A DNA stretch of 64,000 nucleotides from Budorcas taxicolor (taxonomy: Eukaryota; Chordata; Mammalia; Artiodactyla; Bovidae). Position 1 is the stretch's first letter. Each line of letters starts with the position of its first letter. A model generated the notes under the pieces. That model had not been told where the DNA came from. It worked only from the letters and a program-made list of their open reading frames with translations, and did not search any database. The stretch covers positions 112,309,622 through 112,373,621 of the forward strand of contig NC_068920.1 in the NCBI RefSeq assembly GCF_023091745.1, written 5' to 3'. Shown piece after piece: positions 1-11,340 of the stretch. A program made the position numbers and the translations under genes.

Positions 1-534
1 TCTGCAGTCAAATTGGGATGCATTTTCTTGTTTATTCTCCCACATTGCAAAGGATACCCTGAGGTACATAAGAAGAAGATTCCGATGGTTTTACCATCTC
101 AGTTGATTATGGCTCTTTCCATTACCTCAAAACGGGTCTGTTTCTCTTTTACCATCACCCACCACTCCTGCTACATTGTCCTGATTTCCATTAGTTGACA
201 AGCAAGTTCATTTCAACCACAGGACTCGTTCCTTTTCTGCTTCCTCTGTATCCCTCTGTTTGGAGATGTACATATGTCTGTTTCATCTTAAAATGTGGTG
301 CACCCTCCATGCTATTAATATCTCCCCAGAAAGACCTTTCCTGGCCACATTTTCTAATTTTGGCTTTCTAAACAATACCCCATTTCCTTGGGATATTTAT
401 TTATTTAATGTCCAGGCAATAATAGATGCTTCTTTAACCATGGCCTTACCTGTCTTCATAGGGCATAGTACTTTTCACATGGAAATATTAATAAAAGCTA
501 ACGCATAGAATTTCTTATTATTTTCTAGACTCTG
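1..534. other. Unique AT-rich sequence, no gene recognised
   Basis: Two short open frames (13-198 and 260-508, plus strand) have no recognisable domain, and I see no splice or promoter context that would make them genes. No repeat family is evident. Confidence 0.5.
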
Positions 535-725
535 TTCTTATCACTTAACTCATTTGATATTTGAAACAATCCTGTAGCTTATTTAACTCAATTTCCTTTT
601 CCTACAGATGAGGAAACAGGTACAGGGAAGTTATATCAGGTTTCTCCACACACATATATCATAAGTGAATTTATCACATAAATGCATCCTAAGGCAGTTA
701 AGATCCAGAGGCTGTCGTCTCAAAT
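535..725 (-). repeat. MIR SINE
   Basis: Reads as a diverged MIR in reverse orientation. The core is around 601-625, where an 'acagatgaggaaac' motif follows a Y-rich run, and the flanks fit the MIR central region. MIRs are ancient mammalian tRNA-derived SINEs, so this belongs to the oldest layer. Ends are approximate. Confidence 0.6.
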
Positions 726-850
726 GTGGTCTCAATTACTTTTCTTTAGTTGTGACTCAAAAATATTTATTGATGCATGAATGAACAAAGAATGTATGAC
801 AGGTTGAGAATAAACAACATTTGCAACTATTTTCTATATATATTAAATTA

Positions 851-933
851 AGAATCCACCTTCCAGCACAAGGGACATGGATTTGATCCCTTGTCTGGGA
901 AGTAAGATCCCACATGCCCCAGGGCAACTAAAG
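851..933 (+). repeat. CHR-type tRNA-Glu SINE fragment
   Basis: Contains a degraded B-box-like 'gatttgatccc' followed by 'aagatcccacatgcccc' and 'gcaactaa', the order seen in artiodactyl CHR SINEs. It is truncated where a reverse Bov-tA begins. Confidence 0.55.
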
Positions 934-1180
934 CTGTTTTTAGTTATTCAGTTGTGTCCCAGCTCTTTGAGACCCACTGGACTGTAGCCTGCCAGGCTCC
1001 TCTGTGCATGGGATTTTTTCAGGCAAAAATATACTTGCCCAGAATACACTTCAGAAAATACTGACATGATTGCCTTTTTCTTTTCCAGGGGATTTCGCTG
1101 ACCCAGGGATTGAGCCTACATCTCCTGTGTCTCCTGTGAAGCAGGGGATTCTATACATGCTGAGCCATTGGGGAAGCCCT
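934..1180 (-). repeat. Bov-tA SINE, reverse orientation
   Basis: Starts with the 'ttattcagttgtgtcc' tail motif, runs through 'ggactgtagcctgccaggctcc' (split here by substitutions) and ends at 'gggaagccc' near 1180, the reverse complement of the tRNA-like head. About 45 extra bases lie within it near 1030-1075. Confidence 0.8.
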
Positions 1181-1558
1181 CATACATGATAAAGCATAAA
1201 TTTATACCATAGAGATAATTAATGTATAATTCTAAGTCAACTTAGAACTATATTATTATAGAAGTTTTTGTATCTGGCATGGTTCAATTTAGAGTTGTTC
1301 AGTTGATAGTTTTTAGTTAAAATTTAGAATCATTAAATATTAATGAAAATTTATCTTAAATATTAACTTCAACCCCTAGGCATGTATTCTGTGCTGGGAT
1401 GCCCAAGAGGGAGGTAATGGCTGCTTGATGCAGGTAGCAGCAATTTCATGCATTCCCTGAAGCCTGTTAAAATGTTGGCAGGTGCTAGCTAAGAGACAAT
1501 ACTTAGATACTTCAATATCAATTTTGTTAATGTAGGATATTTAATTATTTACCTTAAA
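1181..1558. other. Unique sequence, nothing recognised
   Basis: AT-rich sequence between a SINE and the LYAR-like fragment. No repeat, exon or regulatory motif that I can support. Confidence 0.4.
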
Positions 1559-1681
1559 ATGCTATTTTTTACATGCAGCGTCTGTGGAAAATTAGTGAAG
1601 GAAGTACAAATGGAAAAGCATATGGTTATTTGCAGAAATTGTGAGTGCTTTCCTTACACTGACTATGGTAAAGACTCCTGC
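1559..1681 (+). pseudogene. LYAR: LYAR-like N-terminal zinc-finger fragment
   Basis: From the ATG at 1559 the frame reads MLFFTC, then CG, EKH and CRNCEC in the spacing of the LYAR C2HC-type zinc finger (residues 1 to about 41). LYAR is a nucleolar cell-growth regulator that binds nucleic acid. Zinc ligands at about residues 6, 9, 21, 25, 28 and 30 are kept, but the two later cysteines (about 33 and 36) read as tyrosine, each a single G-to-A change. Similarity stops near 1681; the frame stays open to 1804 with unrelated residues. No downstream LYAR homology or poly(A) was seen. It may be a truncated retrocopy or a duplicated exon; the break may coincide with an exon boundary, which I cannot test here. 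Confidence 0.72.
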
Positions 1682-1970
1682 ATAAGGAAGGGGGTGTCTG
1701 GTAGAAGAGTAGACGAGGTGCCCTTTAGGAAACCAGAGGTAGCTGTAGTAGTGGAGCTTCTCCCGACCTTGGAAAGAAACACTTCATCTAAGATTTTGGG
1801 GTGAAAAAGCAAGGATGTCAAAAACCCCATGAAATGCTCAAGTGAGGAACTGCAATGTGAAAGCAAAGTTCATCAAAGTAAAACCAACAAGAGCAATACT
1901 CAGCAATAAGCATGGATTAAGAGATATAATTAATAAAACATGACTCATACACAGTACTCTATATAAAATG

Positions 1971-2192
1971 GGCTTCACATGTGGCACTAGTGGTAAAGAA
2001 TCTGCCTGCCAATGCAGGAGAAGCAGGAAGTGAAGGTTTGATTCCTGGGTCAAAAAATCTCCTGGAGGAGAGTATGACAACCCACTCCAATATTCTTGCC
2101 TAGAGAATCCCATGGATAGAGGACCCTAGCAAGCTACAGTCTATTGAGTCGCAGAATAGGACATGATTGAGTGACTGAGCACAGCACAGCAT
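1971..2192 (+). repeat. Bov-tA SINE
   Basis: Begins 'ggcttcacatgtggc', carries 'taaagaatctgcctgcc' and the 'ccactccaatattcttgcct' body, and ends in a 'gactgagcaca' tail. Moderately diverged. Confidence 0.88.
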
Positions 2193-2204
2193 ATATATAA
2201 AGTA

Positions 2205-2400
2205 GATAATTATTAATAATAAGAATCTACTGTATAGCACAAATAATTCTACTCAATACTCTCTAAAGGCCTATATGGGAAAAGAATCTAAAAAAGAGTG
2301 GATATATGTATATGCAAAACTGATTCACCTTGCTGTACACCTGAAACACACAACATTGTAAATCAAATCTACTTCAATAAAGACATTTTTAAAAGATGCT
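2205..2400 (+). mobile_element. L1 3' UTR fragment
   Basis: Matches the artiodactyl L1 tail: 'ctactgtatagcac', 'cctatatgggaaaagaatc', 'cttgctgtacacctgaaac' and 'acaacattgtaaatc' in that order, ending in an 'aataaa' A-rich tail. Strongly 5'-truncated. Confidence 0.8.
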
Positions 2401-3160
2401 AAACTAAAAAATAAAAATCCCCACAAACTAAAGGACCTAATATCAGTCACAAAGTGGGAGAATTTTAGGACAAATCAGTGGCTTGACAATGTCCCAATGG
2501 AAAAGGCAAAATATCAGCAATGGAGAAAAAGAGTTTACTAGTTTATAGGGGATCTATTCTGGAATAAGTGTGGAATGTATTTTTCTGAAACTTCCAGGAA
2601 TAGATCTCTTTACACCTTCACGTATGTGAGTGCACTTGCAGACAAGATTTCCTTACTAGGCAGTCAAGGAACCACTCAGTCAGGGGCAAGATAAACAGTC
2701 AGTCAAGGAAGTGGAAAACATGCATGGAGAAATCTCTGTCAAGTCTGGATCTTCCAGTGGAAATTAAATCATGAAAGACCAAGTAGAGATACAGAATATT
2801 TTAAAAAAATATATTAAATTATAATAAATAAGAAAGGAAGAAAATATAATGGCTGAAGAATAGAAAATAAAGAACAAAATTAGAAACTCACAAAGAATAT
2901 TGAAATAGCATAAAAAACAAAGGTGCAGGAGATAGAGTTTAAGGCTTCAGGTAATGAAAACCCAAGGCCAGTGGCATGAAAAGGAAAAAAAAAAAAAAAA
3001 AAAAAAAAACTAGAGAAGGAGTCAGAACAGATGTGTCTTGGAGATGGGTGTCCAAAGGAACAAAACCTTGCAAAGAGTAAATTAATAATAATAATAATGA
3101 TGATGATGATTATGATGATGATAAGTGAGGAAAAAGAAATGAGATTTGGAAGTTGATGTA
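2401..3160. other. Unique sequence with A-run and trinucleotide microsatellite
   Basis: No gene recognised. An uninterrupted A-run occupies about 2985-3009, and an (ATA)/(ATG) trinucleotide repeat lies at about 3083-3122. The long reverse frame over this stretch comes from these simple repeats (runs of I, N, F and H residues). Confidence 0.6.
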
Positions 3161-3298
3161 TAAGATGGTTGGATGGCATCACTGACTAAATGGATATGAT
3201 TTAGAGCAGGACCTGGAGTAAGTGATGACAGGGAAGCCTGGAATGCTGCAGTCCATGGGGTTGCAAAGAGTCGGACATGATTGAGTGTTTGAACTGAA
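3161..3298 (+). mobile_element. BovB LINE 3' end
   Basis: Reads 'agatggttggatggcatcac' then 'gacagggaagcctggaatgc' and 'gggttgcaaagagtcggaca', the terminal BovB sequence, ending at 'tttgaactgaa'. About 140 bp of the 3' terminus only. Confidence 0.85.
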
Positions 3299-4632
3299 AA
3301 GAACTTGGAGGTTGAAGTATATTTCAGGGAAAAAAAGATGCAGTTCCCATTGTGAAGTTGGAGAAACGAAAGATCAGGACTATGCTCTGAAAGTATATTC
3401 AACTGAAAGGAAACTGCAGAAGCAGTTCTGAGACAAGCCCAGATAATGAAATAGCAATTGAAAAACTAAGGAAATAGTTTGACGAAGGAACATCATAGAC
3501 TTCTTATCATCTTCAACAAGAAAACCAGCAAAAACTTCACTCCAAATTATGAAGGGACAAAGCAGGTTTTTGAAATGAGTATTATTTTGTAGTTCAAAAA
3601 TAAATCCATTCTTAAAAAAAAAGAACAAATGCTTAAAAAAAAATTTCTATTAAACAAATTAAAAATCCATTCTATTATTGATGTCTTTCACTTGTTTATA
3701 AAATGTGTAATGAATTAAAACAATAATTATTTGCTCTTCAGTACTGTATCTTTAAAATAAGAGAAATATTTTTGGTAGCACTGTTATGAAAAAAAGATAA
3801 ATATACTATTTTCCAAAGTCACATGCATGGACAAAGAAAAACAAAACAAAACATTAACTGGCCTGTTTTCTAGATGTAGGATCAAGGTTTTGGATTTGAG
3901 TACCTGCCCACTAGTTTGAAATCTCCATCATCTCTCTTGTGTAAATCACATCCAAAAATGAATTCTAGAGACTTTCATAGTCATTTTTTTTTTTTAATGG
4001 AGAGAGACATAAATCTATTTGCAGAGTTGTCTTAGTGCAAAATGCTTCTGTTTTTGTACAACTCCATTCTTTTTCAGCTTTTGTGCACTCACTTAATAAG
4101 CAACTTTTTAGTGACTTACCTGGTTTGTATTTGAAAGCATTCAATTAATTTTTATGGAATTTCTGACAATCATAATTGGATTGGTGCAACATTTAATTAA
4201 ATTATGTAAACATAATATCTGACATATCTGGACCGAATAGGCTTAGAAATGACAAAATCTATCTTAATGAGCATAATATTTGTGGGAACAAATATTCATA
4301 GGTTTTTAGAGAGTAATCTACCAACTGTATGTGTTTATCAGACTTTGGGCTAAGTTGATAAATTCCATGGTTGAATAGTAGAATGTTGATTAATCCTGGA
4401 AAATTTTAAGTAGGCTTTATTTAAAATAAATTCCTCAGTTATAATGGTCAATCACAGGTATCTGATGACTATTGATTATGTTGCTCATGACTGTATGTAG
4501 CTCACATTTGAAGTATCTCCCACTGCACTGGCCTCTGAAGACTAGTATAATACACTTTCCCCAAATATACCACTTCACAAAGTTCATATTGAGCTTAAAG
4601 CATTTGAAGAACATCAGATATAGGAAGCATCT
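3299..4632. other. Unique AT-rich sequence
   Basis: No repeat family or coding frame that I can support. Short A- and T-runs only (for example near 3985-3995). Confidence 0.4.
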
Positions 4633-4676
4633 CTTTTTTTAATATAAATTTATTTATTTTAATTGGAGGTTAACAT
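4633..4676 (-). mobile_element. Short L1 3' terminus, reverse
   Basis: 'atttatttattttaattgga' plus 'ggttaa' is the reverse complement of the bovine-type L1 terminal sequence. Only about 45 bp are present, directly before a BovB. Confidence 0.45.
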
Positions 4677-4713
4677 TTTCTTTTTCTTTTTCTTTTTTCC
4701 CAGATTTCTGTTG

Positions 4714-5240
4714 TTGTTCAGTCTCTCAGTTATGTCTGATTCTTTGTGACTCCATGGAGTGCAGCATGTCAGGCTTCTCTGTCCTTCACTATTTCCCAAA
4801 GTTTGCTCAAATTCATGTCCACTGACTCAGTGACGCCATTCAGCCATCTCATCATCTGTCATCTCCTTCTCTTGTGCCCTCAATCTTTCCTAGCATCAGA
4901 GTCTTTTCCAGTGAATTGGCTCTTCACATCAGGTAGCCAAAGTATTGGAGCCTCAGCTTCAGGATCAGCCCTTCCAATGAATATTCATGGTTGATTTCCT
5001 TTATCATTGACTGGCTTGATCTCCATGCTGTCCAAGGGAATCTCAAGAGTCTTCTCTAGCACCACAGTTCGAAAGCATTAATTCTTCAGTGCTCAGCCTT
5101 CTTTATGGTCCAACTCTCACATCCAAACATGAATACTGGAAAAATCATAGCTTTGACTATACAGATCTTTGTCAGCAAAGTGATTTCTCTGCATTTTAAT
5201 ATGCAGTCTAAGTTTGTCATGGCTTTTCTTCCTGAAGATA
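4714..5240 (-). mobile_element. BovB LINE 3' part
   Basis: Reverse-orientation BovB from its 3' terminus ('ttgttcagtctctcag') to 'ctaagtttgtcatggc'. It covers the C-terminal coding region and 3' UTR. Substitutions and indels break the frame throughout. Confidence 0.88.
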
Positions 5241-5617
5241 AGAAGTAAAAATTTTGCCTATCAAAAATGCCCTCCTTATATCCGAAAAAAGAAACAATCT
5301 TCTGTAGGAGTCATAGACAATAGAATTCTGTACAGTTATTAGTCAAATCATTCTTATCTTCCTTTATCTTGCTCACATAGTTTAGTTACTTTTTCACATT
5401 AATGTCCCTTTGTTAAACATATATAGAAATGTTTAGATTTTGTTACTTCTTTTGATCTTCTTTTCCTTATGAGGATCCCTATATCACAGAAAACATATAC
5501 ATATGTCTGCTTTTCCCCTGTTAATCTTTCTCTTGTCAGTTTAATTCTCAGATAAAGTCAAAAAAGTAGGCTAGAAGTAAAATCTCCCTCCTCCACCCTC
5601 GTTGTTTTATCAGTCGG
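5241..5617. other. Unique AT-rich sequence
   Basis: Nothing recognised. Confidence 0.35.
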
Positions 5618-5840
5618 AGTTTAAGAGCAAGATATCTTAGATTAAAAAATATATCTTGAATTCAAGTCCCAAACTTGCCACTTATTAGCTGTGTGATTTT
5701 TAGTAAATTCCTTCACATCTTCACTTCTCAGATTCCTCAACAATAATGGAAATAATAACATATATTTTTCAGATTGTTGCTAAATTAAATAAAATCAAAG
5801 TACAATGGGTTTAATTTAATATCAGGTACAAAACACAAAA
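5618..5840 (+). repeat. MIR SINE
   Basis: Forward MIR: 'cacttattagctgtgtgatt' core, then a Y-rich 'cttcacttctcagattcctc', 'aatggaaataataaca' and a diverged tail. The core is well kept for such an old element. Confidence 0.75.
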
Positions 5841-6033
5841 TTAAAAATATGGTAGCTTTAGTTAGCTTAATTTAATTATATTAAATTAAATATATTTAAT
5901 TACACTGTTTAATTAATTATACTTGACAGTATAATTAATAATACCTACAATATAATACCTATATAATACCTATAATCTATAATACCTTCTTTTATTGGAG
6001 TTATCTTTATTTCTATATTTTTTACATACCCAT
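5841..6033. repeat. AT-rich low-complexity with short ATACCTATA repeats
   Basis: Almost only A and T, with iterated 'attaaatt' and, near 5940-5990, several imperfect 'ataatacctat' units. No function inferred. Confidence 0.5.
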
Positions 6034-6045
6034 CAAGCTTGGAAA

Positions 6046-6240
6046 GGCTTCCCTGGTGACTCAGATGGTAAAGAATGTGGGAGGCTCAGGTTCAATCCCG
6101 GGTCAGGAAGATTCCCGGAAGAAGAAAATGGCTATCCAATCCAGTATTTCTGTATGGAGAATTCCATGGATAGAGGAGCCTGGTTTGCTAGAGTCCATGG
6201 GGTCACAAAAAGTGGGATATGACTGAAAGACCAACACAGG
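6046..6240 (+). repeat. Bov-tA SINE with target-site duplication
   Basis: Starts 'ggcttccctggtgactcaga', ends 'ctgaaagaccaacacagg'. It is bounded by an imperfect 12-bp duplication, 'caagcttggaaa' (6034-6045) and 'caagcttgaaaa' (6241-6252), so both insertion ends are fixed. Confidence 0.9.
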
Positions 6241-6252
6241 CAAGCTTGAAAA

Positions 6253-8125
6253 GGTGTAAGATATATGCTTTTACTCCTCATATTCTTTCTATTTAAAGTA
6301 TCTTTCTATTAATTCTTGCTTAATTTCATTACCTTCTCTCACTCTATCAACAATATTTTAATACTCTTGGCTAATTCAACCTCTTTCCATTTATTTGGCA
6401 AGGCATGTTATTTCCTATCAATGTGTTGAGAAAAGTCACCTTAAGTCATTTTCTGTTATAGATGTCATTGAAGTGGGTGATACAAAATCCACCCAACATA
6501 TTCAATGGATGAGGAATTAAATATTTATTTTAAGAAAAATCAGAAATTTAATAGAAGGCAAGCATGAGAGATTATCTTTGAGATATTTAGAGTAATAGTG
6601 TATGAGCAAAGTTGAACGACAGGAGTAAAATACTCAGATAAGGATGTGTAGTTTTCAAGCCACTGCCAAAGGATTATTCAAAAGACATTATTTTGCAGGA
6701 AGCATTACATGAGCATTGTTCAGTTTCTAACTATAAGCACAATCCTCTGCTCTAAGGTGTGCATTAGACGCCCTGGTCACATTCCAAACCTGTAAAAATT
6801 GGCCTTATTGCTGCAGTAAAAGCATACCCAGAGACCAAAATAATTTTAAGTTCAGTAAATATAGTAGATATAAAACAATGATTTTCTTCAGTATAGAAAT
6901 AGGAAAACTAAAAATGCTGTAATTCAAGTCTATAAAAATCATAAAAAGAACCAGAGTCATGGGAGCTGGAAGTGTTTCCTCACATGCCAGAGCATTCAGG
7001 CTAGAAGCATTTTCCCTTTAAAAACTTGAAAGAGATCATTTCAAGGTAAATAAAACAAGTTCCACTGTAATGGAAAGTAAATTTATGAAAATTATTATCC
7101 TGAAAAGTAATGAGTGATAAGACCAGAAATATAAATCACATTCTCAAGTCTGTTACTAAGACTACTTGCATAAATAACTTAAAAGTTTGCTCTTCTTCCT
7201 TCTCTCTTTCTTGCTCCCGTTTTCCTCTCTCTCTCTCATTATACTTCCCTCATAGATAGCTTGTAATCAATATAAATCATTATTATTCTTATTGAGTTAT
7301 ACATAAACAGGAATTTGACTGCTAAAAAAAATCTCTCAATAGGACAAAAAATGGTTTAATGGAAAATTGGAAAGGCTGAACCACTATTCAAGTTTTACAT
7401 ATGTTCTCTGAGAATGTAGGAACATTGCACTATAATTAATAGAGCTAATGTGTCATTTCCAATATATATTAGTTGTGTGGTCTTATAAATCTTACCTTGC
7501 TTATCTTCAAAATGGCAGAAAAATAAAAAATTTTCTCAAGTTATATTACTTAAATAAATGAGGTGGTAAACTACCCAACATACTTGTTACACGTTTATTA
7601 CAGGCAAAGATTTTGATAAATGATAACTGAATTGTTTTGATCAATATCACTATTGTATTATAATTTATATGATAAAAGGAAGTAAAATTAAGCTGAGTTT
7701 ATGTTTGAAAATCCAGCTGATTTTGGCTTTCAACATATGGCAAGTGCTACAAACTTTACTGTAGTTAGTAATCTCACATTTTGTACCATTTATTCAGGTG
7801 GAATCAACTAGATCATCACAGAAAACTCAGCCAAATGCGACAAAAATATGTATATGTAGACAAGAGTCAAACATATGTACATAATTTTTTCCTATATCAA
7901 ATACCAGTGTTCATTAGATACTAGCCTACATGACAGTAGAAAGACCTCAGGAACTAAATAATAGTTATGGCACAAAAAATTTCAAAAAAAAAAAAAATTC
8001 TAAACCTATCACACTTCAGGGTCTCCTAAAGCAGGGGCTAGATCTCACATCTGTAACCTATATGGATACAGATAAAAATGCAGAGCTATGTGGGAAGTTT
8101 TTTAGGCAATATAATAAAGGCAGGC
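6253..8125. other. Unique AT-rich sequence
   Basis: About 1.9 kb with no recognised repeat or gene. A CT-rich tract lies near 7195-7240. The frame at 7930-8145 begins in unique sequence and runs into a SINE; I do not support it as a gene. Confidence 0.4.
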
Positions 8126-8135
8126 CATTAACTAA

Positions 8136-8350
8136 ACTTCCCTGATGGCTCAGCAGTAAAGAATCTGCCTGCAGTGCAGGAGATGCAGGAAATGCAGGCT
8201 GAATCTCATGTTCAGGAAGATCCTCTGCAGGAGGAAATAGCAACCCACTTCAATATTCTTGCTTGGAAAATTCCATGGACTGAGAAGCCTGGCTGGCTAC
8301 AGTCCATGGAACTGCAAAGAGTTGGACACATCTGAGCAACTAAGTCCTGT
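8136..8350 (+). repeat. Bov-tA SINE with target-site duplication
   Basis: Begins 'cttccctgatggctcagcag' and ends with the 'gttggacacatctgagcaac' tail. A perfect 10-bp duplication 'cattaactaa' lies at 8126-8135 and 8351-8360. Confidence 0.9.
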
Positions 8351-8360
8351 CATTAACTAA

Positions 8361-8719
8361 TTCTTTGGGAAATATATAATCTTATGGGAAAAAAATAAGA
8401 ACTTATGGCATTAAAAAGTAAAAGAAAAATCCGTGTGTGTGTGTATATATATGACTAGCCAGAATATATTATTTAATGTGTGATAAGCCATTGAAACAAT
8501 ATTCAATATGTATTTTAAAAATTGGCTAACTCATCTGATGAGTATGTGGGACATAAAGCTCTACTGCAATATTTGAAAGGAATAAGAGAAAAGCTCATGC
8601 ATAAGCTGAATTGAAGGTTTGGCCAAGTTTACTATTTAAAATCCTAAAAGATAATGTTGTTAACCAATACAGTATTGTAAAGTAAAATAAAAATAAATAA
8701 ATAAATAATGAAAAAAAAA
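8361..8719. other. Unique sequence with GT/AT and AAAT microsatellites
   Basis: A short (GT)n(AT)n run lies at about 8431-8453 and an (AAAT)n run at about 8685-8708. No gene seen. Confidence 0.55.
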
Positions 8720-8816
8720 TGCTGCACTCAATATGTCAGCAAATTTGGAAAATTCCACTGTGGCTCAGGACTTGAAAAGGTCAGCTTTCATTCCAATCCC
8801 AAAGAAAAGCAAGCCA
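8720..8816 (+). mobile_element. BovB internal fragment (RT start)
   Basis: Reads 'gctgcactcaatatgtcagc' then 'tcattccaatcccaaag', the part of BovB that begins the reverse-transcriptase domain. Similarity ends near 8816; the next BovB sequence, after a SINE, comes from much further 3'. An internal deletion therefore joins the two, probably as one element with 9065-10083. Confidence 0.8.
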
Positions 8817-8840
8817 TGAAATTTAAAAAAAGAAAATTTT

Positions 8841-9052
8841 GTTCCCAGGTGGTACTAGTGATAAAGACCTTGCCTGCCATTGCAGGAGGCATTAGAGACT
8901 CGGATTTGATCTCTAGGTTGGGAAGATCCCCTGGAGGGGAAAATGACAACCCACTCCAGTATTCTTGCCTGGAGAATCCCATGGAGTGAGGAAACTGGTG
9001 GGCTACAGTTCACAGGTCACAAGAGTTGGACATGACTGAAGCAAGTTAGATT
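8841..9052 (+). repeat. Bov-tA SINE inside a BovB
   Basis: Begins 'gttcccaggtggtactag', contains 'ttgcctgccattgcaggagg' and ends 'gttggacatgactgaagc'. It sits between two BovB segments of the same orientation. Confidence 0.85.
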
Positions 9053-9064
9053 GCATGCATGCAT

Positions 9065-9395
9065 GCTCCATGGAAGAAAATCTATGAAAAATCTAGACAG
9101 CATATTAAAAACCATGGGCATCACTTTTTTGACAAAGGTCTGTACAATCAAAGATATGTGTTTTCCAATAGTCATGTACAGATGTGAGAGTTGGACCATA
9201 AAGAAGGATGAGTGCTGAAGAATTGATGCTTTCAAGTTGTGGTGCTGGAGAAGACTCTTGAGAGTCCCTTGGACAGCAAAGAGATCGAAACCAGTGAATC
9301 CTAAAAGAAATTAACCCTGAATATTCCCTGGAAGGACTGACACTGAAGCTGAAACTTCAATATTTTGGCCACCTGAAGTTAATAGCTGACTCATT
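9065..9395 (+). mobile_element. BovB C-terminal segment
   Basis: Continues the BovB from 'ctccatggaagaaaa' through 'tgtgagagttggaccataaa' and 'gactcttgagagtcccttgg' to 'aatagctgactcatt'. The sequence breaks at 9395 and resumes at 9884 with the next consensus bases, showing a later insertion. Confidence 0.85.
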
Positions 9396-9883
9396 GCCAT
9401 ACATCAACATGAATGGATACTTGGTATGGTACATCCACTTAATGTTAGTTATCCTCATGGTTGTACACTAGCTGTGAATTTTAACAAGATTACATTTCAT
9501 ATGTTCACTTGTATTTAGATGTCCTCTTTTGTGAAGAAACTTGTCTAATTTTTATTAGGCTTGGTTTTGTCTTATTGATTTATAGTAGAGTTTTATAAAT
9601 GCTGGGTTCTATCTTTGAGAGTTTTTACAAATATCTTCTCTTAGTTAATCAACTGTATGTATTGTATATAAAACTTACATATATAACATTCTAGTGAATT
9701 ATGAAAAATATATACATACTACCTCATAACCAATACTGAAATCAAGATATATAATGATATGTAGCATTCCATGTTTATAAATATCACAATTTGTTTATTT
9801 ATAATCTCTTGATGCTTCCTTATATTGGATTCCACTTTTAGTTATTTTGAATAAAGATCCAATTGTAAAGTTAAAAAAAAAAA
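9396..9883. mobile_element. Unassigned ~490-bp insert within BovB, with A-run end
   Basis: Flanking BovB bases are contiguous in the consensus ('gctgactcatt' then 'aaaagaccctgat'), so this block is an insertion. It starts with 'gccatacatcaacatgaat', which resembles reversed L1 3' UTR, and ends in an A-run at about 9873-9887. Parts near 9440-9650 look like diverged reversed L1 ORF2. No clear duplication was found. Identity uncertain. Confidence 0.5.
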
Positions 9884-10083
9884 AAAAGACCCTGATACTG
9901 GGAAAGATTGTGAGCAGGAGGAGAAAGAGGTGACAGAGATGATTTAATTGCAATGACATCACTGGTCAACGGGCATGAGTTTGAGCAAACTCCAGGAGAT
10001 AATGAAGAACAGGGAAGCCTGGAGCGTTACAGTCCATGGGGTCACAAAGAGTCAGACACGACTTAGCAACTGAACAGCAACAA
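9884..10083 (+). mobile_element. BovB 3' end (continuation)
   Basis: Resumes at 'agaccctgatactgggaaag' and ends with 'cacgacttagcaactgaaca'. It completes the BovB begun at 8720. Confidence 0.87.
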
Positions 10084-11340
10084 TGCTTGTGAGTTGTTCT
10101 AATTACACCTACCTGATCCAGAAGATACATTTTCCATCATTCTAAATCAGGACTCACAAGGCACCAAGTGGGTAAATGGGAAGAAGAAATTTACTTATTT
10201 GTAACAACTTTCATGTACTAGTAGAAAGAACTCTTCTTGGTTCATTAGAAGTACAGAGCGAAATCACTATTTCAACTTTCTCAAGGGCTGAATTTCCAAG
10301 GAGCATGACTCATCAATTTCACTTGAGAAACACTGTTATAAAGAATAATCAGTACCTGATTTCTCAGATCAAGGGCTCCACAACAATGTGTCCTGTAATA
10401 GAGGAAGTATGTTGGAGTTGTATGAAATTAAAATATTTTGTAAGAGCTTGAAATTGTACAAAATATCTGGGGTGGAGTCAGAGAAAAGAGGAATAGACTT
10501 GATCTACATTTTACCAATGAAGAAAATTGATATTGGTGAATCAAGAAAGCAGATTTCAGTATAGTGTAAAAATTTTCAGGATATATTAAAGAGTCTTTCT
10601 TTCAGTGAAGTGTTACTCGATCATGGCAAAGCAATAGAGGAAGCTGAAACAGCAGTGGCATATATATGGCACAACCACTCCTTTTCTTCTGCTCTGTCTA
10701 GTATAGGTGCAATTAATTGAATATAATTCTTCTATTTTCCAATTTAATTTAGATGAAGCAAAAATGTTTCTTAGTGCAGCATTATAGCACTAAATAAAGT
10801 GGATTAAATTTGGCATGCAAAGTAAAATTTATTTGCTGTACTGGAACTAAGTGATCTCTGTCTCTTTAAATTTGAAGATTTATAAGTCAATATCTAGGAT
10901 GATTTTAAAAACATACAAGGTATAATTTTTTTCAATTCTAGTTATCACCCTTCTGCAAATGAACTTTGAAATCCAGAGGGCTTCACTGTAAAACTATTTC
11001 TCCCCAAGTGTCAAAATACTAAGAAGTATTTTCACATTCTTCTCAGCAGATTTTAATCATATGCCAGGATGTTAATAGGACTGAACTTTCTAAAATAAAA
11101 CAGAATTTGATAAAAACATTACCCTATGAGGAGAATATTTAGTGACCTGTAATATAATATAGATATAATTTTACTGGACTTGCAAATGTAATACATGGGG
11201 ACATGGAAAATTATGTTTTAACAAGTGCTATAAAAAAGATATGTACTTATCAAAATCAGCTTACTGAAAGGATGAGAAATAGAAGACAAAAAATATTTTA
11301 TCTATTCCAAATCTTATTTTAAGACATTAAGATCATGCAG
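10084..11340. other. Unique sequence
   Basis: No repeat family recognised. The 91-codon open frame at 10176-10451 shows no domain, signal peptide or known family, and I do not call it a gene. Confidence 0.4.

Noticed and set aside
2880..3402. Reverse frames with runs of isoleucine, asparagine, histidine and tyrosine
   Set aside because: Produced by the A-run and the (ATA)/(ATG) microsatellite.
6046..6130. tRNA-like A/B-box sequence that could be read as a tRNA gene
   Set aside because: It is the tRNA-derived head of a Bov-tA SINE; no cloverleaf or full-length tRNA is formed. The same applies to the CHR SINEs.
10176..10451. 91-codon frame in unique sequence
   Set aside because: No domain, no splice or promoter context, ordinary composition; chance openness is sufficient.
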